Position numbers and translations under genes: made by a program. From assembly GCA_002708415.1 (NCBI GenBank), contig PANS01000029.1, forward strand, positions 1 to 44,414: a stretch of 44,414 nucleotides of DNA. Direction: 5' to 3'. Under the pieces are notes generated by a model. It saw only the letters and a list, made by a program, of their open reading frames with translations, ran no database searches and had not been told where the DNA came from. Shown piece by piece: positions 1 to 8,304 of this stretch (the first letter of the stretch is position 1; every line of letters starts with the position of its first letter). This stretch comes from Micavibrio sp. (GTDB lineage: Bacteria; Pseudomonadota; Alphaproteobacteria; Micavibrionales; Micavibrionaceae).

Positions 1-2
1 AA

Positions 3-749
3 CTACGCTGCAGATGCAATACCCAAAAAGTCATGCGGTGTTAGTGATGCACCACCAATAAGCGCGCCATTAACATTTTCAACGGCGAAAATCTCTGCCG
101 CATTGGCTGGCTTAACTGAACCACCGTAAAGAATACGCACTTTATCGCTCTTTTTCACAGCCCCCTTCAGGGTTTTACGAATAAACGCATGCATGGCCGT
201 GATGTCTTCAATCGTTGCCACTTTTCCTGTGCCAATCGCCCAAACAGGTTCATACGCAACAACCACATTTTCTGCTGAAGCCCCTTCAGGCAAAGAATCT
301 AAAAGCTGCTGACCAACAACATCCTGCTCACGCCCCTCTTCGCGTTTACTTTCCGTCTCACCAACGCAAATAATGGAAATTAAACCCACATTTTGAGCCA
401 TTTGCGCCTTTTGCTTAATCATCAAACTACTTTCTGCGTAATATTGGCGGCGCTCTGAATGCCCCAAAATAACGTGATCGCAATTCATGTCTTTAAGCAT
501 GGCCGCCGACACATCACCTGTATAAGCGCCTTTATCGAACGGCGAGCAATCTTGCCCGCCCAATGAGATCGCGCTTGTGAGTTCTGTTTGAACGGGCGCT
601 AAATGCAAATATGGAGGACACACGAGAAAATCATTATTTTCTAAGATTTGCGGGCTTTCCTGAATTTCTGAAACAATACCTTTGGCAAGCTCTAACGCGC
701 TTTCCATTGATCCATTCATTTTCCAGTTTCCTGCGATTAGCTTTTTCAT
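3..749 (-). CDS. tpiA: Triosephosphate isomerase
   Basis: Starts MKKLIAGNWKMNG; contains VILGHSERR and VVAYEPVWAIGTGKVAT; C-terminal GGASL. Full-length 248 aa. Confidence 0.97.
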   Translation of the reverse strand: MKKLIAGNWKMNGSMESALELAKGIVSEIQESPQILENNDFLVCPPYLHLAPVQTELTSAISLGGQDCSPFDKGAYTGDVSAAMLKDMNCDHVILGHSERRQYYAESSLMIKQKAQMAQNVGLISIICVGETESKREEGREQDVVGQQLLDSLPEGASAENVVVAYEPVWAIGTGKVATIEDITAMHAFIRKTLKGAVKKSDKVRILYGGSVKPANAAEIFAVENVNGALIGGASLTPHDFLGIASAA

Positions 750-778
750 GATAAGTACGACTATCCCTTTATAAGTTA

Positions 779-807
779 TTGCTCCAATTGATCCCTATCC
801 TTATAGT
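779..807 (+). promoter_or_regulatory. Putative sigma70 promoter for the ppiD-trpE transcript
   Basis: TTGCTC (779-784), 17-bp spacer, TATAGT (802-807), in the tpiA/ppiD divergent gap. Confidence 0.45.
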
Positions 808-853
808 GCGCCCTTAAGTAATTAAAAAGCATTTTTTCGATGAGAGGATTTCC

Positions 854-2764
854 ATGCTGCGTTCAATGCGTGACGGCGCCAAATCAGGCGTTTTAAAATT
901 TTTCCTAATGGGCCTGTTGGTCTTGGCTGCTGGTGGTTTAGTACTAACAGATGTCGGCGGATTTTTCCGTGGCGGCGTAAGTGCGACTGACGTAGCAAAG
1001 GGAAAAGGGTTTAAGATCGGATATCAACAATTTGATATTGTTGTTCGCCGTACACTCGCACAGCAAGGCATTAGCCCACAACAAGCTTACCAATTCGGCC
1101 TTATCGATCAAATCTTAAACCGTGAAATTCAAGCACGCATGATTAGTAACGAGGCAATAGAATATGGCTTGCGTATTGGCGATGACACTCTTGTTAAACA
1201 AATCGCTGAATTAACGGCACCAATTGCAAGTGAAGGACAAAGCAAAAAAGATGCTTTGCAAAGCGTTCTTCGCCAGCAAGGTATTTCAGAAACTGAGTTC
1301 ATCTCTTCAATCCGTGCGGATTTGCGTAACACCGTCTTTCGTAATGCTCTTACAGGCGGCACAGGAACAATTTCCGATGAAACAGCGAAGGATCTATACC
1401 AGTTTGAGAATGAAACACGTGATATCCAGTATTTCACACTCACTAATGCAAGCGTTAAAGGCATCGAAGTGCCAACAGATATGCAACTCGAAACATATTA
1501 CGGCACAATGAAAAACCAGTTTCTTATTCCTGAACGCCGTTCAATAACGATTGCCACGCTTAAGACAGAAATGCTTGAAGATCAAATCGAGATCACAGAA
1601 GACGACCTCAAAGAAATCTATGAAGACAACATCGCGCAGTATGAAAAAGAAGAACAACGTACTGTGCACCAATCGATTCTTAACAACGCTGACGATGCCC
1701 AAAAAGTGGCCGATCAAGTGAAGTCTGGAAAATCTTTAGAAAAAGCAACGCTCAGCGTAACAGGTAAAAAAGACGGGTACCTTGGTGAAAACAACTTCAG
1801 CAAGAACGGCTTACTAGATGAGGTCGCAGAACCAGTATTTACCGCCACGACTAATGATGTCGTAGGTCCTATTGAAACAGCGCTTGGTTTCCACGTTATT
1901 CAACTAAAGAAAATAATACCTGCACGTGTTGAGCCTTTTGATAGTGTTAAAAAATCAATTCGTAATGAACTTCTACAAGAGCGCCTTATCGATGAAATGA
2001 GCGACACTGCCAATACAATTGATGATCGTTTGGCCTCAGGTGAAGCGCTTGAAGAAATTGTATCAGACATTGGCCTCACAACAGAGAAACTTGCGGATTT
2101 CTCCATGGGCGGCACAAATAAGAAAGATAAAGATTTATTCAAATCTTATGACAGCGATAAGTCTGAAATTCTAGAAGCCTCGTTTGAATATGAGCAAGGT
2201 GAAACCTCTCCTGTGATGGAACTGGCCGATGGCCGTTACATCACAATTCGTGTTGATGCCATTACAGAGCGCGCCTACAAGCCTTTCAAAGATGTGAAAG
2301 CCGCCGTTAAAAAACAATGGCTCGCAACGCAGCGTGATGCAGCCAATCGCCTTCGTGTAAGCGATGCGATGAACAAACTAAAAGGTGAAACAAGCTTTAC
2401 CGATGTAGCAAAAGAGCTTGGCGTAACTGTTCGCACAAAGAAAAAGCTTAACCGTTATGATGAAGTGAAAGAGCCATTAACAGCCAACACGCTGCGCCGC
2501 CTCTTCTCTGCTGATTTAGATACGGCAATTTCAGAAAACAATAAAGACGGCCACATCATTGCACAGGCCACAGCGCTTAACATGCCTGACCCAGCCAAAG
2601 CATCAAAAGATGATTTGGAGAAAGTCCGCGCGCAAAATCAAGGCGCTCTTGGTCAGGATATCTTAACGCAATATGTGAACACCTTAAGCAAGAAGTATAA
2701 GGTACGTATCAACAAGCGTTTGCTTGATCAAATGTACGGCACAGCGCCTGCCTCTGGTAATTAA
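854..2764 (+). CDS. ppiD: PpiD/SurA-type membrane-anchored peptidylprolyl isomerase (SurA_N plus rotamase domains)
   Basis: N-terminal MLRSMRDGAKSGVLKFFLMGLLVLAAGGLVLTDVGGFF anchor; parvulin-like segment ending GPIETALGFHVIQLKKI; next to trpE as in other alphaproteobacteria. Confidence 0.85.
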   Translation: MLRSMRDGAKSGVLKFFLMGLLVLAAGGLVLTDVGGFFRGGVSATDVAKGKGFKIGYQQFDIVVRRTLAQQGISPQQAYQFGLIDQILNREIQARMISNEAIEYGLRIGDDTLVKQIAELTAPIASEGQSKKDALQSVLRQQGISETEFISSIRADLRNTVFRNALTGGTGTISDETAKDLYQFENETRDIQYFTLTNASVKGIEVPTDMQLETYYGTMKNQFLIPERRSITIATLKTEMLEDQIEITEDDLKEIYEDNIAQYEKEEQRTVHQSILNNADDAQKVADQVKSGKSLEKATLSVTGKKDGYLGENNFSKNGLLDEVAEPVFTATTNDVVGPIETALGFHVIQLKKIIPARVEPFDSVKKSIRNELLQERLIDEMSDTANTIDDRLASGEALEEIVSDIGLTTEKLADFSMGGTNKKDKDLFKSYDSDKSEILEASFEYEQGETSPVMELADGRYITIRVDAITERAYKPFKDVKAAVKKQWLATQRDAANRLRVSDAMNKLKGETSFTDVAKELGVTVRTKKKLNRYDEVKEPLTANTLRRLFSADLDTAISENNKDGHIIAQATALNMPDPAKASKDDLEKVRAQNQGALGQDILTQYVNTLSKKYKVRINKRLLDQMYGTAPASGN

Positions 2765-2779
2765 CAGGAACTAATAACG

Positions 2780-4303
2780 ATGTCCAAACGTTCTGATTTT
2801 AAGAGCTTTGAAACAAACTTTCAAAACAGCAAGACCCAACTCGTATGGCAATGGGTTCCCGCTGATTTAGAAACAACAGTTTCGGCATTCTTAAAGCTGT
2901 CAAAGAACAAACCATACAGCCTCATGCTTGAATCCGTTGAAGGTGGAGCGGTTTTAGGGCGCTATTCTGCTATCGGCCTAGATCCCGACCTAATCTGGAT
3001 GTATAAAAAAGGTGAGAAAGTCAGTATCCGCGAAAACGATGAAGAGCGCACAGAAGAAGCTGATCCGCTCACGTCTCTACGCGAGCAAATCGCATTAAGC
3101 AAAATTGATATTGTCGATGAAAGTATTCCGCCTATGGGCCCTTCTGGCCTCTTTGGTTACATGGGCTATGATTGCGTGCGGCTCATTGAAGAAATACCAG
3201 ATGACAATCCGGATGTTTTGAACGTTCCTGAAAGCATCATGATGCGCCCAACGCTGATGGTGATCTTTGATAATGTGAAGAATATGATGTGTCTCATCAC
3301 GCCTGTGCGTCACCATGCATCAAATTGCGAAAAACCCGCGCAGCACCATTTTGATAAAGCACAGAGTGTTTTAGCAGGCGCTCTTAATCTACTCTCTGAG
3401 CCAATCGATCAAACTGTGCTCCATAATCAAAGCAGCATTGAAACGCCCTTAAAACCCGAAAGCAACATGACGCGTGATGCTTTCCACAGCATGGTCAAAC
3501 GCGCCAAAGAATACATCTTGGCAGGTGATATCTTCCAAGTCGTTCCATCACAGCGTTTCAGCGTTGATTTCGACCTTCCTGCTTTTGATCTTTATAGATC
3601 ACTACGCCGTTTAAACCCTTCACCGTTCTTGTTCTATATTAACTTTGATGGTTTTGCGCTTGTGGGATCTAGCCCTGAGATCTTAGTTCGTCTTCGTAAT
3701 AACAAGATGACCATTCGTCCGATTGCCGGAACGCGTAAGCGCGGCATTGATGCGGCGGAAGATAAAGAACTTCAAGAAGACTTGCTCGGCGATCCAAAAG
3801 AAATTTCAGAACACCTCATGCTTCTTGATTTGGGGCGTAACGATATTGGCCGCGTAAGTGAGAACAGCTCCGTTGATGTCACCGATCAATTCACGGTCGA
3901 GCATTACTCCCACGTCATGCACATTGTGTCTAACGTTGAAGGGCAGCTTAAGGCTGGCATGGATAGTTTAGACGCGCTTTTCGCAGGCTTTCCTGCAGGC
4001 ACAGTCAGCGGTGCCCCTAAAATCCGCGCCATGGAGATCATTGATGAGCTTGAACCAGATCGCCGAGGCACCTATGCTGGCTGCGTTGGTTACTTTGACG
4101 GCAATGGTGATCTCGATACCTGTATCGCGCTACGTACGGCGCTCGTCAAAGATGGCAAAGTTTACGCTCAGGCAGGCGGCGGTGTCGTTGCCGATAGCGA
4201 TCCAGAGTTCGAATATCAAGAAAGTTGCAATAAGGCCAAAGCAGTCCTACAGGCCGCAGAAGATGCGATTGATATTGCGAAGGCGCAAAATCCGAACGGC
4301 TAA
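2780..4303 (+). CDS. trpE: Anthranilate synthase component I
   Basis: GDIFQVVPSQRFSV, IRPIAGTRKRG, LDLGRNDIGRVS, FPAGTVSGAPKIRAMEIIDELEP, YAQAGGGVVADSDPEFEYQE motifs. Confidence 0.97.
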   Translation: MSKRSDFKSFETNFQNSKTQLVWQWVPADLETTVSAFLKLSKNKPYSLMLESVEGGAVLGRYSAIGLDPDLIWMYKKGEKVSIRENDEERTEEADPLTSLREQIALSKIDIVDESIPPMGPSGLFGYMGYDCVRLIEEIPDDNPDVLNVPESIMMRPTLMVIFDNVKNMMCLITPVRHHASNCEKPAQHHFDKAQSVLAGALNLLSEPIDQTVLHNQSSIETPLKPESNMTRDAFHSMVKRAKEYILAGDIFQVVPSQRFSVDFDLPAFDLYRSLRRLNPSPFLFYINFDGFALVGSSPEILVRLRNNKMTIRPIAGTRKRGIDAAEDKELQEDLLGDPKEISEHLMLLDLGRNDIGRVSENSSVDVTDQFTVEHYSHVMHIVSNVEGQLKAGMDSLDALFAGFPAGTVSGAPKIRAMEIIDELEPDRRGTYAGCVGYFDGNGDLDTCIALRTALVKDGKVYAQAGGGVVADSDPEFEYQESCNKAKAVLQAAEDAIDIAKAQNPNG

Positions 4304-4360
4304 TTTTCTTCCTCAAATTAGCAATTCAGCTCAACCATATGCTAAATTATAAGTAAGCGT

Positions 4361-4663
4361 ATGGAGGTCACTATTTCTGACGAACAAAACGACGAGCGTA
4401 TTTTAACGCGTGTTATTACAACACCCGATGGTACAGAACATATTATTAAACTCCCAGAAAGCCATTGGTTTTGTTTAGATTATTTAATTCAAGAAGGCTT
4501 TACAGATTTGGAAACACAAATCGAAATTGTATGGAATGCATGGATTAAATACAGACATTTGCAGCCAGAAATTTCTTTAGAGCATGCTTTTGCTTTCGGC
4601 ATTCAAGAGGCCAACGTGCAATATGAATACAGCTTAAACGGCTTTTCAAATGATAACGCTTAA
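4361..4663 (+). CDS. Small protein, possible ribbon-helix-helix (RHH_4-like) domain protein
   Basis: 100-aa ORF filling the gap between trpE and the yibQ-like gene; segment IIKLPESHWFCLDYLIQEGFTDLETQIEIVWNAW resembles the beta-alpha-alpha pattern of alphaproteobacterial RHH_4 proteins. Domain assignment is tentative. Confidence 0.6.
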   Translation: MEVTISDEQNDERILTRVITTPDGTEHIIKLPESHWFCLDYLIQEGFTDLETQIEIVWNAWIKYRHLQPEISLEHAFAFGIQEANVQYEYSLNGFSNDNA

Positions 4664-5646
4664 GGCGTAACAACCAACTCACTCATTGGCACAAGCTCAA
4701 AGCCTTTATCTTTTAACGTTGGCAGCCATTTTTGGAGCGCTTCAATGGTATTTTCCTTTGGATGACCAATGGCAATCGCCTGACCATATTCAGCGGCGAT
4801 ACGCTCCACCTCACTTAAGGCATGCGCGACATATTCTGGTGTATCTTCATGATCGAGGAAAACATCACGCACAGCATAAGGCAGGCCAACATCTTCCGCC
4901 ACCTGCGGCGCAACGGATGTATGAATTGTTTTAGAGTCTAAAAAATATAACTGGCGCGTTTTTAAGATGCTCATCAACTGACGCATTGCGTCTTCGTCTT
5001 GCGTCAATTTGCTCCCCATGTGGTTATTCACGCCTTTATATCCATCAAAGGTTTGTGTTATTTTATCAAAGGCTTGTGATAATTCCTTAAGAGACATAGA
5101 AGTCATCAAGCTCATTCCCCCATAATCAAGATCAGGGTTCATCGCCTCCATCGGCGTATGGATAATTAGCTCATGCCCTCTCTCTCTCGCCGCCTTTGCG
5201 TCTTCTCGTACTTTATCGGCATAAGGGAGAAGTGCCAGCGTCACACCAGCAGGAAGATCAATCGACGCTTTCGACCATTTACGGTTCATCCCAACATCAT
5301 CAATGACAATGGCTATCTTAGCACTGCGTTTCGCTAGAGGATCTTTAATCACGGGATCAAGCGTTGGCTCAATAACAGCTTCAACTGGCGCTTCAAAATA
5401 CATCTCTCCATTATCGGGATAGACCATTTTAGGTGGGTTCTTGGTAAAATAATCCTCTGCCACGGGATCAAATTTTTGCGCCTCTTGCTGAGCTTTTAGA
5501 ACCGCCTGCTCCGCATAGTATTCACGCTTAATATCATCATGATAGCTAAAGGGATCAAACAGATAAGTACTCACCACAATCATCAAGATCACAGCTATTG
5601 TTATAAACTTCATCGTCTCTTTGGACTTTGGTTTTACAAATCTCAT
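4660..5646 (-). CDS. Divergent polysaccharide deacetylase family protein (YibQ-like)
   Basis: N-terminal TM anchor; KIAIVIDDVGMNRKWSKASIDLPAGVTLALLPYA, ELIIHTPMEAMNP, GVNNHMGSKLTQ, YFLDSKTIHTS, AIAIGHPKENTIEAL motifs. Confidence 0.88.
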   Translation of the reverse strand: MRFVKPKSKETMKFITIAVILMIVVSTYLFDPFSYHDDIKREYYAEQAVLKAQQEAQKFDPVAEDYFTKNPPKMVYPDNGEMYFEAPVEAVIEPTLDPVIKDPLAKRSAKIAIVIDDVGMNRKWSKASIDLPAGVTLALLPYADKVREDAKAARERGHELIIHTPMEAMNPDLDYGGMSLMTSMSLKELSQAFDKITQTFDGYKGVNNHMGSKLTQDEDAMRQLMSILKTRQLYFLDSKTIHTSVAPQVAEDVGLPYAVRDVFLDHEDTPEYVAHALSEVERIAAEYGQAIAIGHPKENTIEALQKWLPTLKDKGFELVPMSELVVTP

Positions 5647-5648
5647 GC

Positions 5649-5673
5649 GTGCAAGCTATCAATCTCCTTGCAC
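5649..5673. promoter_or_regulatory. Candidate operator dyad GTGCAAG-N11-CTTGCAC between yibQ and trpG
   Basis: Exact 7-bp inverted repeat: 5649-5655 and 5667-5673. The right arm contains TTGCAC (5668-5673), a candidate trpG -35, with CATAAG at 5691-5696. Confidence 0.4.
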
Positions 5674-5703
5674 TTCGTCCACATCCGCGCCATAAGAATA
5701 AAC

Positions 5704-6270
5704 ATGATTTTAATGATCGATAATTATGACAGCTTTACCTACAACCTCGTTCAGTACCTCGGTGATCTGAAGGCCGAGGTCGAAGTGCACCGTAATGACA
5801 AGATTACCGTTGATGAGGTGATTGCAAAAAATCCAAAAGGCATTCTTATCTCTCCAGGGCCAAGCGATCCAGATCATGCTGGCATCTGTATGAACTTAAT
5901 CGCGCGCGCTGCTGATGAGAATATCCCGCTCTTTGGGGTATGTTTAGGCCATCAAGCCATCGGTCAAGTTTTTGGCGGAAAAATTATTCGCACCGCTCCA
6001 ATGCACGGTAAAACATCCGAGATTATTCATGATGGTAAAAGCGTTTTCAAAGGCCTTCCTTCGCCTTATGAAGCAACGCGTTATCACTCCCTTATTATTG
6101 AACGTGATAGCCTGCCTGAGTGTTTAGACATCACGGCCGAAATCCAAGACGGCACCATCATGGGTGTGATGCATAAAGAAAAATCTATTCACGGCGTACA
6201 GTTTCACCCCGAAAGCATCGCCACAAAACATGGTCATGCTTTGATCCAAAATTTCCTTGATATTTTATAA
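5704..6270 (+). CDS. trpG: Anthranilate synthase component II (glutamine amidotransferase)
   Basis: MILMIDNYDSFTYNLVQYLGDL, ISPGPSDPDHAG, GVCLGHQAIGQVFGG, GVQFHPESIATKHG. The ORF track starts at 5539, but homology starts at the ATG at 5704. Confidence 0.95.
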   Translation: MILMIDNYDSFTYNLVQYLGDLKAEVEVHRNDKITVDEVIAKNPKGILISPGPSDPDHAGICMNLIARAADENIPLFGVCLGHQAIGQVFGGKIIRTAPMHGKTSEIIHDGKSVFKGLPSPYEATRYHSLIIERDSLPECLDITAEIQDGTIMGVMHKEKSIHGVQFHPESIATKHGHALIQNFLDIL

Positions 6271-6271
6271 A

Positions 6272-7294
6272 ATGACCTCTCTTTCACTCTATATTAAAAC
6301 CGTCGAACAAGGCTCTGTTTTATCAGAAGAAGATATGATTGATGCGATGAAAATCATCATGAACGGCAGCGCCACTGAACCTGAACTGGAACAGTTTTTG
6401 ATCCTCTTAAATGATCGTGGTGAGGCCGTGTCAGAGATCACAGGCGCAGCCAAAGTTATGCGTAATATGGCCTCAACCATTACTGCCCCCAAAGGCGCTA
6501 TTGATTGTTGCGGCACTGGCGGTGATGCTTCGGGAACTTACAATATTTCTACTGCTGTTGCTATTGTTGCAGCCGCCTGCGGCGTTCCTATTGCAAAGCA
6601 CGGAAATCGCGCCGCCAGTTCCAAGTCTGGCGCAGCGGATGTACTTGAGGCGCTCGGCGTTAATTTAGACATCAGCAACACACAGCTTGAAAGTGCCCTA
6701 CAGCAATTCAACTTTTGTTTTCTCATGGCAACGAACCATCACGGCGCCATGAAGCATGTTGTGCCGACGCGTAAAAAATTGGGCAGGCGTACAATCTTTA
6801 ACTTACTCGGGCCTCTCGCAAACCCCGCCGGGACAAAGAACCAACTCATCGGTGTGTTTGATAGAAAATGGCTTAAACCGATGGCCGAAACGCTTCATAA
6901 TCTCGGCACAGAAAAAGCATGGATCGTTCATGGCACAGATGGCTTAGATGAAATCACAACAACGGCTGAAACAAATACTGTCATTTTAGAGAACGGTAAA
7001 ATCACAGAACGTACTTTATCGCCTGATGATTTTGGCGTGACAACGGCTGATCCATCAGATTTAAAAGGCGGCGGTGCCACCGAAAATGCAGCAGCCCTCA
7101 TGGAAGTCCTTAACGGCGCACATAATGCTTATCGTGATATCGTTCTCGTCAATACTTCTGCCGTTTTGAATATTCATGGCACAGCGTCAAATCTAAAAGA
7201 AGGCGTTAAAATTGCTAGTGATATTATTGATAGTGGTAAAGCGCTTGAAACACTTCAAAACTATGCCGCCTTCACACAAGGACAGCCATCATGA
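6272..7294 (+). CDS. trpD: Anthranilate phosphoribosyltransferase
   Basis: DCCGTGGDASGTYNISTAVAIVAAACGVPIAKHGNRAASSKSGAADVLEALGV; GRRTIFNLLGPLANP. Start taken as MTSLSLYIK at 6272 (ORF track starts at 6257). Confidence 0.96.
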   Translation: MTSLSLYIKTVEQGSVLSEEDMIDAMKIIMNGSATEPELEQFLILLNDRGEAVSEITGAAKVMRNMASTITAPKGAIDCCGTGGDASGTYNISTAVAIVAAACGVPIAKHGNRAASSKSGAADVLEALGVNLDISNTQLESALQQFNFCFLMATNHHGAMKHVVPTRKKLGRRTIFNLLGPLANPAGTKNQLIGVFDRKWLKPMAETLHNLGTEKAWIVHGTDGLDEITTTAETNTVILENGKITERTLSPDDFGVTTADPSDLKGGGATENAAALMEVLNGAHNAYRDIVLVNTSAVLNIHGTASNLKEGVKIASDIIDSGKALETLQNYAAFTQGQPS

Positions 7295-8079
7295 GTACAG
7301 TCCTTGATAAAATTTGCGATGATAAACGCACGCATGTTGCGACGAAAAAAGCCGAACGCTCTTACGCCGAATTAGAGAGTATAGCTAAAGAACAAGAAAC
7401 ACCACGCGGTTTCATTAAAGCATTAAAAAACAAAGAAGGCTTTGCGCTTATCGCCGAGGTCAAAAAAGCATCACCGAGTAAAGGCTTCATACGCGCTGAT
7501 TTCGATGCGCCTCAAATCGCAAAAATTTATCAAGAAAATGGCGCGGCGTGCCTATCCGTCCTCACAGATGAGCCTTATTTTCAAGGCCATGATGATTATT
7601 TTACAGCCGTTAAAGCCACAATAACCCTGCCCATGCTTCGTAAAGATTTTATGATTGATCCTTATCAAATCATAGAAAGCAGAGCGCTCGGCGCCGACTG
7701 TATCCTCATTATTATGGCAGCGCTTGATGATACACAAGTCAATGAAATCTACTCTCTCACAAATGAATTGGGCATGGATGCTTTATTCGAAGTGCATGAC
7801 AAAATAGAACTAGAGCGCGCCCTAAAATATTCCCCTAAAATGCTCGGCGTGAATAACCGCAACTTAAAAACGCTCGATGTTTCTCACGAAACAGGATTGC
7901 GTTTGGCAAAAAATATTCCTGATAATATTTTAAAAGTTGCCGAAAGCGGACTTTATTCTCACAATGACCTTCACAAATTTGATGAAGCTGGTTATGGTGC
8001 TTTTCTAATAGGTGAAAGTCTCATGCGTGAAGATGATATTGGCGCGGCTGTTCAAAATATTTTACGCCACACTGCTTAG
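7291..8079 (+). CDS. trpC: Indole-3-glycerol phosphate synthase
   Basis: LIAEVKKASPSKGFIRADFD, LRKDFMIDPYQIIESRALGADCILIIMAAL, LGVNNRNLKTLDVS; 4-bp overlap with trpD. Confidence 0.97.
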   Translation: MSTVLDKICDDKRTHVATKKAERSYAELESIAKEQETPRGFIKALKNKEGFALIAEVKKASPSKGFIRADFDAPQIAKIYQENGAACLSVLTDEPYFQGHDDYFTAVKATITLPMLRKDFMIDPYQIIESRALGADCILIIMAALDDTQVNEIYSLTNELGMDALFEVHDKIELERALKYSPKMLGVNNRNLKTLDVSHETGLRLAKNIPDNILKVAESGLYSHNDLHKFDEAGYGAFLIGESLMREDDIGAAVQNILRHTA

Positions 8080-8118
8080 GTACCTGACAAATAAAACAAA
8101 TAAATTTTCTTTAAATTC

Positions 8119-8158
8119 TTGACACAAAACAAGAACAGAAATAGAATAACAAGTGAAC
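8119..8158 (+). promoter_or_regulatory. lexA promoter with overlapping LexA-type operator (three GAAC/GAAT half-sites)
   Basis: TTGACA (8119-8124), 17 bp, TAGAAT (8142-8147). GAAC (8133-8136)-N7-GAAT (8144-8147)-N7-GAAC (8155-8158). Alphaproteobacterial SOS box is GTTC-N7-GTTC (= GAAC-N7-GAAC). Confidence 0.7.
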
Positions 8159-8213
8159 ATTGGATGGGAATCCTGTTTTTTTAATATATAGATTACAAGT
8201 CGTTACTTAGTTT

Positions 8214-8286
8214 TATTTTTACAGTAGGCGCAAGTGACGACGAAGGTTTTTACCTTTTAGGAACGCAGAAACACCCTGTAAAAATA
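8214..8286 (+). ncRNA. Candidate structured 5' leader of lexA
   Basis: Exact 11-bp stem TATTTTTACAG (8214-8224) / CTGTAAAAATA (8276-8286) enclosing a hairpin AAGGT-TTTT-ACCTT (8243-8256). Function unknown. Confidence 0.4.
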
Positions 8287-8304
8287 CAAGAAAGTAACGA
8301 GAAA

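Noticed and set aside
5539-5703. Upstream extension of the trpG ORF
   Set aside because: Antisense to yibQ and not TrpG-like; TrpG homology begins at 5704/5713.
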